64,000 nt of DNA from Roseomonas elaeocarpi (GTDB taxonomy: Bacteria; Pseudomonadota; Alphaproteobacteria; Acetobacterales; Acetobacteraceae): the NCBI RefSeq assembly GCF_042433915.1, contig NZ_JBHLUN010000008.1:412224-476223 (forward strand), read 5' to 3'. Numbering within the stretch: the first letter of the stretch is position 1; each line of letters opens with the position of its first letter. The position numbers were made by a program, and so were the translations under genes. This document shows positions 57,113-64,000 of this stretch, one piece after another. The notes under the pieces were generated by a model. The model worked only from the letters and a program-made list of their open reading frames with translations, was not told the DNA's origin and made no database searches.

Positions 57113-57418
57113 TTACCAGGAAGCCTTGACAAGCCCGGGGATCTGGCCGCTGGAGGCCAGGTCACGGAGCTTGTTGCGGCTCAGCTGGAACTTACGATAA
57201 TTGCCACGGGGGCGGCCGGTCAGCTCGCAACGAAGGCGAATGCGGACCTTGGCGCCGTTACGCGGCAGCTGGGCGAGCTTGAGAGTGGCCTCGAAGCGCT
57301 CCTCGACGGGGGCTTCGCGGTCCATCACCAGCGCCTTGAGGGCGGCACGCTTCTCAGCGTGCGCGGCCGCAAGGTGCATGCGGTGCTTGTTCTTCTCGAT
57401 GGAAGAAGTCTTCGCCAT
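57113..57418 (-). CDS. rpsN: 30S ribosomal protein S14, zinc-free form
   Basis: 101 residues with no Cys-x-x-Cys pair, so it is the C-minus (zinc-independent) type. The conserved tail RLRCELTGRPRGNYRKFQLS is followed by LRDLASSGQIPGLVKASW. A 70-bp gap separates it from rplE. Confidence 0.97.
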   Translation of the reverse strand: MAKTSSIEKNKHRMHLAAAHAEKRAALKALVMDREAPVEERFEATLKLAQLPRNGAKVRIRLRCELTGRPRGNYRKFQLSRNKLRDLASSGQIPGLVKASW

Positions 57419-57488
57419 GCGGTTTTGATCCTCCAGAACCTGGCCCCGACCGCCCGGAGTGAGGGGGCGGCGGAACCGGTTTTCCAGG

Positions 57489-58052
57489 TTAATTCGCGAA
57501 GGGAAGCTGGAACGCCTTGAGCAGCGCCTTCGCTTCCTTGTCGGTCTTCGCCGTGGTCACGAACTGAATGTCCATGCCGCGGATGGCATCGACCTTGTCG
57601 TACGCGATTTCGGGGAAGATGATCTGCTCCTTCAGGCCCATGGCGAAGTTGCCACGGCCGTCGAAGCCACGGTTGCCCGGCAGGCCACGGAAGTCACGCA
57701 CGCGCGGCAGCGCGATGGTGATCAGGCGGTCCAGGAACTCGTACATCCGGGCACGACGCAGGGTGACCTTGCAGCCGATCGCCTGGCCTTCGCGGATCTT
57801 GAACCCCGCGATGGCCTTCTTGGCGATCGTCTTCACCGGCTTCTGACCAGCGATGGCCATCATCTCGGCGACCGCGGCATCCAGCTTCTTGCTGTCGCCG
57901 GCGGCCTCGCCCACGCCCATGTTGAGCACGATCTTGGTGAGCTTCGGCATCTCCATGACGTTGGAGTAGCCGAACTCCTTCTGCATCGCCTCACGCACCA
58001 CCGCCTGGTAGTGCTGCTGCAGGCGGGGCAGCTCCTTCTGAGTCTCGCTCAT
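57489..58052 (-). CDS. rplE: 50S ribosomal protein L5
   Basis: 187 residues; binds 5S rRNA at the central protuberance. Patterns KIVLNMGVGEA, GCKVTLRRARMYEFLDRL and the C-terminal GMDIQFVTTAKTDKEAKALL. Starts within the stop of rplX (4-nt overlap). Confidence 0.98.
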   Translation of the reverse strand: MSETQKELPRLQQHYQAVVREAMQKEFGYSNVMEMPKLTKIVLNMGVGEAAGDSKKLDAAVAEMMAIAGQKPVKTIAKKAIAGFKIREGQAIGCKVTLRRARMYEFLDRLITIALPRVRDFRGLPGNRGFDGRGNFAMGLKEQIIFPEIAYDKVDAIRGMDIQFVTTAKTDKEAKALLKAFQLPFAN

Positions 58053-58366
58053 GCGTCGAGCACCTCGCCGGAGGCCTTCGCCACCCGGACCTTCTTGCCG
58101 TCCACGACCTTGAAGCCGACGCGGGTCGCCTTGTCGGACTTCGGATCGATCAGAGCCAGGTTCGAGAGGTGAATGGTCGCCTCCTTCTCCTGGATGCCAC
58201 CCGGCTGCCCCATGCCCTTGGGCTTGAGGTGCCGCTTGACCATGTTCACGCCCTGCACGACCGCGCGGTTGTCCTCAGGGGACACGCGCAGCACTTCGCC
58301 GCGCTTGCCCTTGTCGGAGCCCGAGATCACCAGGACGCGGTCACCCTTGCGGATCTTCGCGGCCAT
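58049..58366 (-). CDS. rplX: 50S ribosomal protein L24
   Basis: 105 residues; KOW motif KGDRVLVISGSDKGKRGEVL near 6-25, then VQGVNMVKRHLKPK. Overlaps rplN by one base and rplE by four. Confidence 0.98.
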   Translation of the reverse strand: MAAKIRKGDRVLVISGSDKGKRGEVLRVSPEDNRAVVQGVNMVKRHLKPKGMGQPGGIQEKEATIHLSNLALIDPKSDKATRVGFKVVDGKKVRVAKASGEVLDA

Positions 58367-58734
58367 TACAGCACCTCCGGAGCCAGGGAGATGATCTTCA
58401 TGTAGCGGCGGGCGCGCAGCTCGCGCACCACCGGCCCGAAGATGCGGGTCCCGATCGGCTCGCCCTGCTTGTTGATCAGCACGGCGGCGTTGTTGTCGAA
58501 GCGGATGGCCGTGCCGTCAGCCCGACGCACCGGGTAGGCCGTGCGAACGATGACGGCGCGGTGCACCTCACCCTTCTTGACCTTGGCGCGGGGGATGGCG
58601 TCCTGAATGGCCACCACGATGATGTCGCCGACCGAGGCGCTCTTGCGCTTCGAGCCGCCGAGCACCTTGATGCACTGCACCCGACGCGCGCCGGAGTTGT
58701 CGGCGACGTCGAGGTTGGATTCAACCTGGATCAT
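58366..58734 (-). CDS. rplN: 50S ribosomal protein L14
   Basis: 122 residues, the exact usual length. MIQVESNLDVADNSGARRVQ at the start; ends AREL-type tail RRYMKIISLAPEVL. Overlaps the rpsQ stop by 4 nt. Confidence 0.98.
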   Translation of the reverse strand: MIQVESNLDVADNSGARRVQCIKVLGGSKRKSASVGDIIVVAIQDAIPRAKVKKGEVHRAVIVRTAYPVRRADGTAIRFDNNAAVLINKQGEPIGTRIFGPVVRELRARRYMKIISLAPEVL

Positions 58735-59027
58735 GCCGCAGCACTCTCAGACTGCACCGGCGCCTCGAAACCGGCGGGACGGGCGACGTCCTCACCGTTG
58801 CGGGCGATCACCAGCCAGCTCTTGCGCTTGCTGATCGGGCGGCACTCCTCGATACGCACGGTGTCGCCTTCCTTGCACAGGTTGGCATCGTCGTGCGCCG
58901 CGTAGCGGCCCGAACGCTTGATGAACTTCTTGTAGAGCGGGTGCATCACGCGACGCTCGACGAGGACGGTAACCGTCTTCTCGCCCTTGTCGCTGACGAC
59001 CCGCCCGGTGAGGACGCGCTTCGGCAT
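58731..59027 (-). CDS. rpsQ: 30S ribosomal protein S17
   Basis: 98 residues. VLTGRVVSDKGEKTVTVLVE, the S17 OB-fold start, and GDTVRIEECRPISKRKSWLV. A 15-residue acidic/Ala tail extends past the E. coli end. Confidence 0.97.
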   Translation of the reverse strand: MPKRVLTGRVVSDKGEKTVTVLVERRVMHPLYKKFIKRSGRYAAHDDANLCKEGDTVRIEECRPISKRKSWLVIARNGEDVARPAGFEAPVQSESAAA

Positions 59028-59043
59028 TGCCGGGGTCTCCTCG

Positions 59044-59250
59044 TCAGGCCTTCTGGGATGCCTGGGCCGACTGGCCCAGGATGGTCTTCACGCGGGCGAT
59101 GTCTCGCCGCACCGCGCGAATACGCGAAACTGCCTCCAACTGTCCAGTGGCTCGTTGGAAGCGAAGGTTAAACTGCTCCTTCCGGAGGTCGAGCAGCATC
59201 GCCTTCAGCTCGTCCGGGCTCTTGGCCCGGACATCTGCGATCTTGGTCAT
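59044..59250 (-). CDS. rpmC: 50S ribosomal protein L29
   Basis: 68 residues, two-helix protein at the exit tunnel. Start ATG 59250 (MTKIADVRAKSPDELKAML). Conserved LRFQRATGQLEAVSRIRAVR. The open frame upstream of this ATG belongs to rplP sequence in another frame. Confidence 0.97.
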   Translation of the reverse strand: MTKIADVRAKSPDELKAMLLDLRKEQFNLRFQRATGQLEAVSRIRAVRRDIARVKTILGQSAQASQKA

Positions 59251-59257
59251 GGTGTTC

Positions 59258-59677
59258 TTACGCCTCGGCGCCCAGACGCGCCACGAACTTGGTCTTGATC
59301 GGCAGCTTGGCGGCACCCAGGCTCAGCGCCTCGCGCGCCGTTTCCTGGCTGACACCGTCGATCTCGAACATGACGCGGCCAGGCTTGATACGCGCCACCC
59401 AGTATTCGGGCGCGCCCTTGCCGGAGCCCATGCGGACCTCGGCAGGCTTGGTCGAGACCGGCACATCCGGGAAGATGCGGATCCAGACGCGGCCCTGGCG
59501 CTTCATGGCGCGGGTGATGGCACGACGGGCCGCCTCGATCTGGCGGGCCGTCACGCGCTCCGGCTCCAGCGCCTTCAGGCCGAAGCCGCCGAAGGACAGG
59601 GTGAACCCGCCCTTCGCCAGCCCGTGGATACGACCCTTATGCGCCTTGCGGAACTTGGTACGCTTCGGTTGCAGCAT
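59258..59677 (-). CDS. rplP: 50S ribosomal protein L16
   Basis: 139 residues. MLQPKRTKFRKAHKGRIHG start, RQIEAARRAITRAMKRQGRV and the conserved Arg region used for hydroxylation in some species (PEVRMGSGKG here as PAEVRMGSGKG). Confidence 0.98.
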   Translation of the reverse strand: MLQPKRTKFRKAHKGRIHGLAKGGFTLSFGGFGLKALEPERVTARQIEAARRAITRAMKRQGRVWIRIFPDVPVSTKPAEVRMGSGKGAPEYWVARIKPGRVMFEIDGVSQETAREALSLGAAKLPIKTKFVARLGAEA

Positions 59678-59690
59678 GATTCATTCCGCC

Positions 59691-60368
59691 TCAGCGCTGC
59701 GGCGCCTGCTCCGCGGCGCGCTTGTCCTGCGCCATCGGATCATGTGCCAGAATCTCGCCCTTGAAGATCCAAACCTTGACACCGCAGGTGCCGTAGTTGG
59801 TCTTCGCGGTCGCCACGCCGAAATCGATGTCCGCGCGGAGGGTGTGCAGGGGCACGCGGCCCTCGCGGTACCACTCCATGCGGGCGATCTCGGCACCACC
59901 CAGACGGCCACCGCAGTTGATGCGGATGCCGCCGGCGCCCAGGCGCATCGCGGACTGCACGGCGCGCTTCATGGCGCGACGGAAGGCCACGCGGCGCTCC
60001 AGCTGCTGGGCGATGCTCTCGGCGACCAGGGTCGCGTCGATCTCGGGCTTGCGGATCTCCATGATGTTCAGGGAGACCTCGGCCCCGGCGAGCTTCGCCA
60101 GGTCCTTGCGCAGAACCTCGATGTCGGCGCCCTTCTTGCCGATCACGACGCCCGGACGGGCGGCGTGGATCGTCACGCGCGGCTTCTTGGCCGGACGCTC
60201 GATCACCACGCGCGACACGCCGGCGCCCTTCAGGCGCTCCTTGAGCTTCGTGCGAAGCTTCAGGTCGTCGTGCAGCATCTTGGCGTAGCCGTTGTCGGCG
60301 TACCAGCGGCTGTCCCAGGTGCGGTTGATGCCCAGCCGCAGCCCGATCGGATTGACTTTGTGGCCCAT
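59691..60368 (-). CDS. rpsC: 30S ribosomal protein S3
   Basis: 225 residues from ATG 60368 (MGHKVNPIGLRLG). KH domain with PGVVIGKKGADIEVLRKDL, then the C-terminal GVKVWIFKGEILAHDP. Start follows the rplV stop by one base. Confidence 0.98.
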   Translation of the reverse strand: MGHKVNPIGLRLGINRTWDSRWYADNGYAKMLHDDLKLRTKLKERLKGAGVSRVVIERPAKKPRVTIHAARPGVVIGKKGADIEVLRKDLAKLAGAEVSLNIMEIRKPEIDATLVAESIAQQLERRVAFRRAMKRAVQSAMRLGAGGIRINCGGRLGGAEIARMEWYREGRVPLHTLRADIDFGVATAKTNYGTCGVKVWIFKGEILAHDPMAQDKRAAEQAPQR

Positions 60369-60369
60369 T

Positions 60370-60774
60370 TTACGCGGCCTCCCCCTGCGACGCCGGCTCG
60401 GCGAGCTGCTGCTCCGCCACCACGATCTTGAGGTGGCTGAACCACTTCTCGACGCGCGACGACTTGCCACGACCGCGGGCGTGGAAACGCTTCATGACGA
60501 CGGCACGGCCGACCTCGGCGCGCGCCACCACCAGCTTGTCGACGTCGAGCTGGTGGTTGTTCTCCGCGTTGGCGATCGCGCTCTCGAGCGTCGTCTTCAC
60601 GGCACCGGAAATGCGGCGCTTGCTGAAGGTCAGGATCGCGACCGCGTCCGAGGCCTTGCGGCCACGGATCAGGCCAGCGGCCAGGTTCAGCTTGCGCGGC
60701 GACACCCGGATGTTCCGGGTGACGGCCTGGGCCTCGGTCTCGGCCAGGCCACGCTCATGCTTCGGCTTGCTCAT
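60370..60774 (-). CDS. rplV: 50S ribosomal protein L22
   Basis: 134 residues with a longer N- and C-terminus than E. coli (110). NIRVSPRKLNLAAGLIRG near 21-38 and the tunnel beta-hairpin RAVVMKRFHARGRGKSSRVE, where macrolide resistance mutations occur in other species. Confidence 0.98.
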   Translation of the reverse strand: MSKPKHERGLAETEAQAVTRNIRVSPRKLNLAAGLIRGRKASDAVAILTFSKRRISGAVKTTLESAIANAENNHQLDVDKLVVARAEVGRAVVMKRFHARGRGKSSRVEKWFSHLKIVVAEQQLAEPASQGEAA

Positions 60775-60775
60775 A

Positions 60776-61054
60776 TCAGCCCCGCTTCGCCTTCTTGTCG
60801 GCCGAGTGGCCGGTGAAGGTGCGCGTCGGCGAGAACTCGCCGAACTTGTGACCGACCATGTTCTCGTTGACCTGCACCGGGATGAACTTCTTCCCGTTGT
60901 AGACCCCGAAGGTCAGACCCACGAACTGCGGCAGGATGGTCGAACGGCGGGTCCAGATCTTGATGATCTCGTTCCGCCCCGACGCACGCGCCGTGTCCGC
61001 CTTGCCAAGCAGGTAGCCGTCGACGAACGGCCCCTTCCAAACACTGCGAGCCAT
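60776..61054 (-). CDS. rpsS: 30S ribosomal protein S19
   Basis: 92 residues, usual length. MARSVWKGPFVDGYLLGKAD start, then RSTILPQFVGLTFGVYNGKK and GEFSPTRTFTGHSADKKAKR. Confidence 0.98.
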   Translation of the reverse strand: MARSVWKGPFVDGYLLGKADTARASGRNEIIKIWTRRSTILPQFVGLTFGVYNGKKFIPVQVNENMVGHKFGEFSPTRTFTGHSADKKAKRG

Positions 61055-61058
61055 CTAA

Positions 61059-61895
61059 TCAGCCCTTCGTCGCGTTGCGGCGGCGAACAATCAGATTGTC
61101 CGTGCGCTTGTTGGTGCGGGTCTTGTAGCCCTTGGTCGGCTTGCCCCACGGGGTAACCGGGTGGCGACCGCCCGAGGTCCGACCCTCACCACCGCCGTGG
61201 GGGTGATCGACCGGGTTCATCACGACGCCGCGGTTGTGCGGACGACGGCCCAGCCAGCGGGAACGACCGGCCTTGCCGATCTGCTGGTTGCTGTTGTCCG
61301 GGTTGGACACGGCGCCGATCGAGGCCATGCACTCGGCACGCACCAGGCGGAGCTCACCGGACATCAGCTTGATCTGGGCGTAGCCCGCGTCCTTGCCGAC
61401 CAGCTGCGAGTAGGTGCCCGCGGAGCGGGACATCTTGGCGCCCGCACCCGGCTTCATCTCGATGCAGTGGATGATCGTGCCGACCGGAATGGCCGACAGC
61501 GGCATCGCGTTGCCCGGCTTGATGTCGGCGCGCGCGTCCGCGATCACCGTGTCGCCGGCCTTCAGCCGCTGCGGCGCGATGATGTAGGACAGCTCGCCAT
61601 CCTGGTACTTCAGCAGCGCGATCCAGGCGGTGCGGTTGGGGTCGTATTCCAGACGCTCCACCGTCGCCGGCACACCGAGCTTGGTGTTCCGCTTGAAGTC
61701 CACGTAGCGGTAGGCCTGCTTGTGTCCGCCGCCCCGGAACCGCACCGTGATGCGGCCGTGGTTGTTGCGGCCACCGGAGCTCTTCTTGCCCTCGGTCAGC
61801 TGCTTGACGGGCGCACCCTTCCACAGCTCCGAACGGTCCACCAGAACCGTCCCGCGGAGGGACGGGGTGACCGGATTGAAGTTCTTCAACGCCAT
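61059..61895 (-). CDS. rplB: 50S ribosomal protein L2
   Basis: 278 residues. NNHGRITVRFRGGGHKQAYR near 43-62, and the peptidyl-transferase-proximal GVVMNPVDHPHGGGEGRTSG with its conserved His. C-terminus ends in the basic TRTNKRTDNLIVRRR. Confidence 0.98.
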   Translation of the reverse strand: MALKNFNPVTPSLRGTVLVDRSELWKGAPVKQLTEGKKSSGGRNNHGRITVRFRGGGHKQAYRYVDFKRNTKLGVPATVERLEYDPNRTAWIALLKYQDGELSYIIAPQRLKAGDTVIADARADIKPGNAMPLSAIPVGTIIHCIEMKPGAGAKMSRSAGTYSQLVGKDAGYAQIKLMSGELRLVRAECMASIGAVSNPDNSNQQIGKAGRSRWLGRRPHNRGVVMNPVDHPHGGGEGRTSGGRHPVTPWGKPTKGYKTRTNKRTDNLIVRRRNATKG

Positions 61896-61898
61896 GGC

Positions 61899-62231
61899 TT
61901 ACGCGAGCCCCGTCGTGAGGTCGATCGACTGGCCCTCGGCCAGCTTCACCACCGCCTTCTTCCAATCCGAACGCACGCCCGGGCGACCCCGGAAGCGCTT
62001 CGTCTTGCCCTTGACCACCACGGTGTTCACGGCCTTGACCGTCACACCGAAGAGACCTTCCACGGCGGCCTTGATCTCGGGCTTGGTCGCCTCGAGGGTC
62101 ACCTTGAAGGTCACCTGGCCCTGCTCGTTCAGCATGGTGGCCTTCTCGGTCACCACCGGGGCGAGCACCACCTGGTAGAGCTTCTCGCCGCCGATGACGG
62201 CGCGGGTCTTCTTCTGCTGCGTCTCGCTCAC
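61899..62231 (-). CDS. rplW: 50S ribosomal protein L23
   Basis: 110 residues. VVTEKATMLNEQGQVTFKV and KAAVEGLFGVTVKAVNTVV; docks trigger factor and SRP at the tunnel exit. Overlaps the rplD stop by 4 nt. Confidence 0.98.
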   Translation of the reverse strand: MSETQQKKTRAVIGGEKLYQVVLAPVVTEKATMLNEQGQVTFKVTLEATKPEIKAAVEGLFGVTVKAVNTVVVKGKTKRFRGRPGVRSDWKKAVVKLAEGQSIDLTTGLA

Positions 62232-62845
62232 GCCAGCCGCTCCTTCAGCGCCTCGATGCCGGCGCGGGTGACCGCGAGGACGTCGTGGTTGAGGATGTCG
62301 TACACGTTGGCACCGACCGTCGGCATGACCTGGAACTTCGGCAGGTTGCGCGCGGCGCGGACGAAGCCCTCGGCCGGGGTCGCATCGACCACCAGCGCGC
62401 TCGTCCAGCCCAGCGCCTTGACCTGCTTGGCCAGGGTCGCGGTCTTGGCATCGGCCTCGGCCGGAACCTCGATCACCACCAGCTTGCCGTCCGCAGCCTT
62501 CTGGCTGAGGGCGCTGATGAGGCCGAGACGACGGACCTTCTTGTTCAGGCTGTAGCCATGGTCACGAACCACCGGTCCATGCACCACGCCGCCCGTACGG
62601 TACTGGGGAGCACGCAGCGAGCCCTGACGGGCGTTGCCGGTACCCTTCTGGCGATAGGGCTTCTTGGTGGTCCCGGAGACCTCCCCCATGCCCTTCACCT
62701 TGTGGGTACCCGCACGTCGCTTCGCGAGCTGCCAGTGCACCACGCGCGCCATGATGTCGGACCGCGGAGCAGCTCCGAAGAGCTCCTCCGGCAGCTCGAT
62801 CTCGCCGGCTTGGCCGTTATCGAGAGTGATAACCTTCACTTGCAT
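62228..62845 (-). CDS. rplD: 50S ribosomal protein L4
   Basis: 205 residues; conserved loop with KPYRQKGTGNARQGSLRAPQ reaching the exit tunnel. C-terminal NVYDILNHDVLAVTRAGIEA. In E. coli L4 represses its own operon through the S10 leader, which would lie outside this window. Confidence 0.98.
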   Translation of the reverse strand: MQVKVITLDNGQAGEIELPEELFGAAPRSDIMARVVHWQLAKRRAGTHKVKGMGEVSGTTKKPYRQKGTGNARQGSLRAPQYRTGGVVHGPVVRDHGYSLNKKVRRLGLISALSQKAADGKLVVIEVPAEADAKTATLAKQVKALGWTSALVVDATPAEGFVRAARNLPKFQVMPTVGANVYDILNHDVLAVTRAGIEALKERLA

Positions 62846-62862
62846 CGCTTTTCTTCTGATCT

Positions 62863-63540
62863 TCAGGCCGGGTACGGCGCGTCGGCGTGCCGGGCGCGCT
62901 TCACGGCGTCACGGACCACGACCCAGGCGCCGGAAGCGCCAGGAACGGTGCCCTTGACCATGAGAAGGCCCTTCTCCGCGTCGACACCCGCCACCACCAG
63001 GTTCTGGGTGGTGATGCGCTCGACACCGAGATGGCCAGCCATCTTCTTGTTCTTGAAGGTCTTGCCCGGATCCTGACGGTTACCCGTCGAACCGTGGGAA
63101 CGGTGGGAGATCGACACGCCGTGCGACGCCTCGAGACCACCGAAGTTCCAGCGCTTCATGGCGCCGGCAAAGCCCTTGCCCTTCGACGTGGCGGTCACGT
63201 CGATCTTCTGCCCCGCGACGAAGTGCGCCGAGGTCAGCGAAGCGCCGGCCTCCAGCACCGCGTCGGCGGCCACGCGGAACTCCGCGACCTTGGCAGGCGC
63301 TTCCACGCCGGTCTTCGCGAAGTGACCCTTGTTGGCCTTCGAGACGTTCTTCACCTTCGCCTTGCCCGCACCGAGCTGGACGGCGGTGTAGCCATCCTTC
63401 TCGGCGGTGCGGACCGCGACCACGCGCACGTCGTCGACGTGCAGCACGGTCACGGGGACGGTGGTGCCGTCCTCACGGAAGAGCCGGGTCATGCCCAGCT
63501 TCTTGGCGATCAGGCCGGTACGGCCGTTCTTGGCGGACAT
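62863..63540 (-). CDS. rplC: 50S ribosomal protein L3
   Basis: 225 residues. RTGLIAKKLGMTRLFREDGT start, and the conserved KGKGFAGAMKRWNFGG with SHGSTGNRQDPGKTFKNKKM. The C-terminus is extended by a few basic residues. Confidence 0.98.
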   Translation of the reverse strand: MSAKNGRTGLIAKKLGMTRLFREDGTTVPVTVLHVDDVRVVAVRTAEKDGYTAVQLGAGKAKVKNVSKANKGHFAKTGVEAPAKVAEFRVAADAVLEAGASLTSAHFVAGQKIDVTATSKGKGFAGAMKRWNFGGLEASHGVSISHRSHGSTGNRQDPGKTFKNKKMAGHLGVERITTQNLVVAGVDAEKGLLMVKGTVPGASGAWVVVRDAVKRARHADAPYPA

Positions 63541-63556
63541 CTGGTTCGTCCCCCGC

Positions 63557-63868
<312 letters not shown>

Positions 63869-63874
63869 GGTTCA

Positions 63875-64000
<126 letters not shown>

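Overview
The window is chromosomal DNA of a high-GC alphaproteobacterium, most likely Acetobacteraceae (Roseomonas-like). The reasons are the GC-rich third codon positions, the frequent GTG/TTG starts, the DUF1127 small protein, the dnaG-rpoD pair, CbpA/CbpM, and an S10-spc-alpha block that contains adk and ends with rpoA-rplQ. The family assignment is an inference. I see no prophage, insertion sequence, CRISPR array or rRNA operon, and only one tRNA gene.

Region 1-14 kb: a truncated Xaa-Pro aminopeptidase, a DUF1127 protein, prmA, a UvrD/PcrA helicase, a pentapeptide-repeat protein, metF, an mlaA-mlaC lipid-transport pair, a zinc alcohol dehydrogenase, a small lipoprotein, a GNAT acetyltransferase and the ABC-F factor EttA. 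Region 14-26 kb is more accessory: an exported Hcp/tail-tube-like protein, an HNH nuclease, a repeat-containing secreted protein, DUF4126 and DUF892 proteins, and an overlapping operon for a polyamine-type ABC importer that ends in an RraA-like protein. It continues with a tRNA(CAU), a secreted MetX-like hydrolase whose nucleophile is alanine, ppa and a divergent ProA-like dehydrogenase. Region 26-35 kb: a large autotransporter, then rpoD and dnaG. Region 35-49 kb: yqeY, carA (with an in-frame N-terminal helix-turn-helix domain), an SDR, carB, greA, ilvA, cbpM-cbpA, a membrane acyltransferase, an Lrp regulator, trxB and a LysR regulator. Region 49-64 kb: on the minus strand, from tuf (cut by the window end) through the ribosomal protein operon to rplQ, followed by an overlapping gene for a secreted Ivy-like protein.

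The most unusual signals are structural. A ~275-bp long-inverted-repeat element occurs three times (9.3, 17.0 and 24.5 kb), each time exactly between two convergent genes. A ~31-bp hairpin repeat array between ilvA and cbpM supplies the stop codons of both genes. Several short palindromic GC-rich tandem arrays sit upstream of genes. Two perfect 17-bp palindromes (TGGGAA-N5-TTCCCA) lie between yqeY and the HTH-carA fusion, which suggests an autoregulated carbamoyl-phosphate synthase gene.
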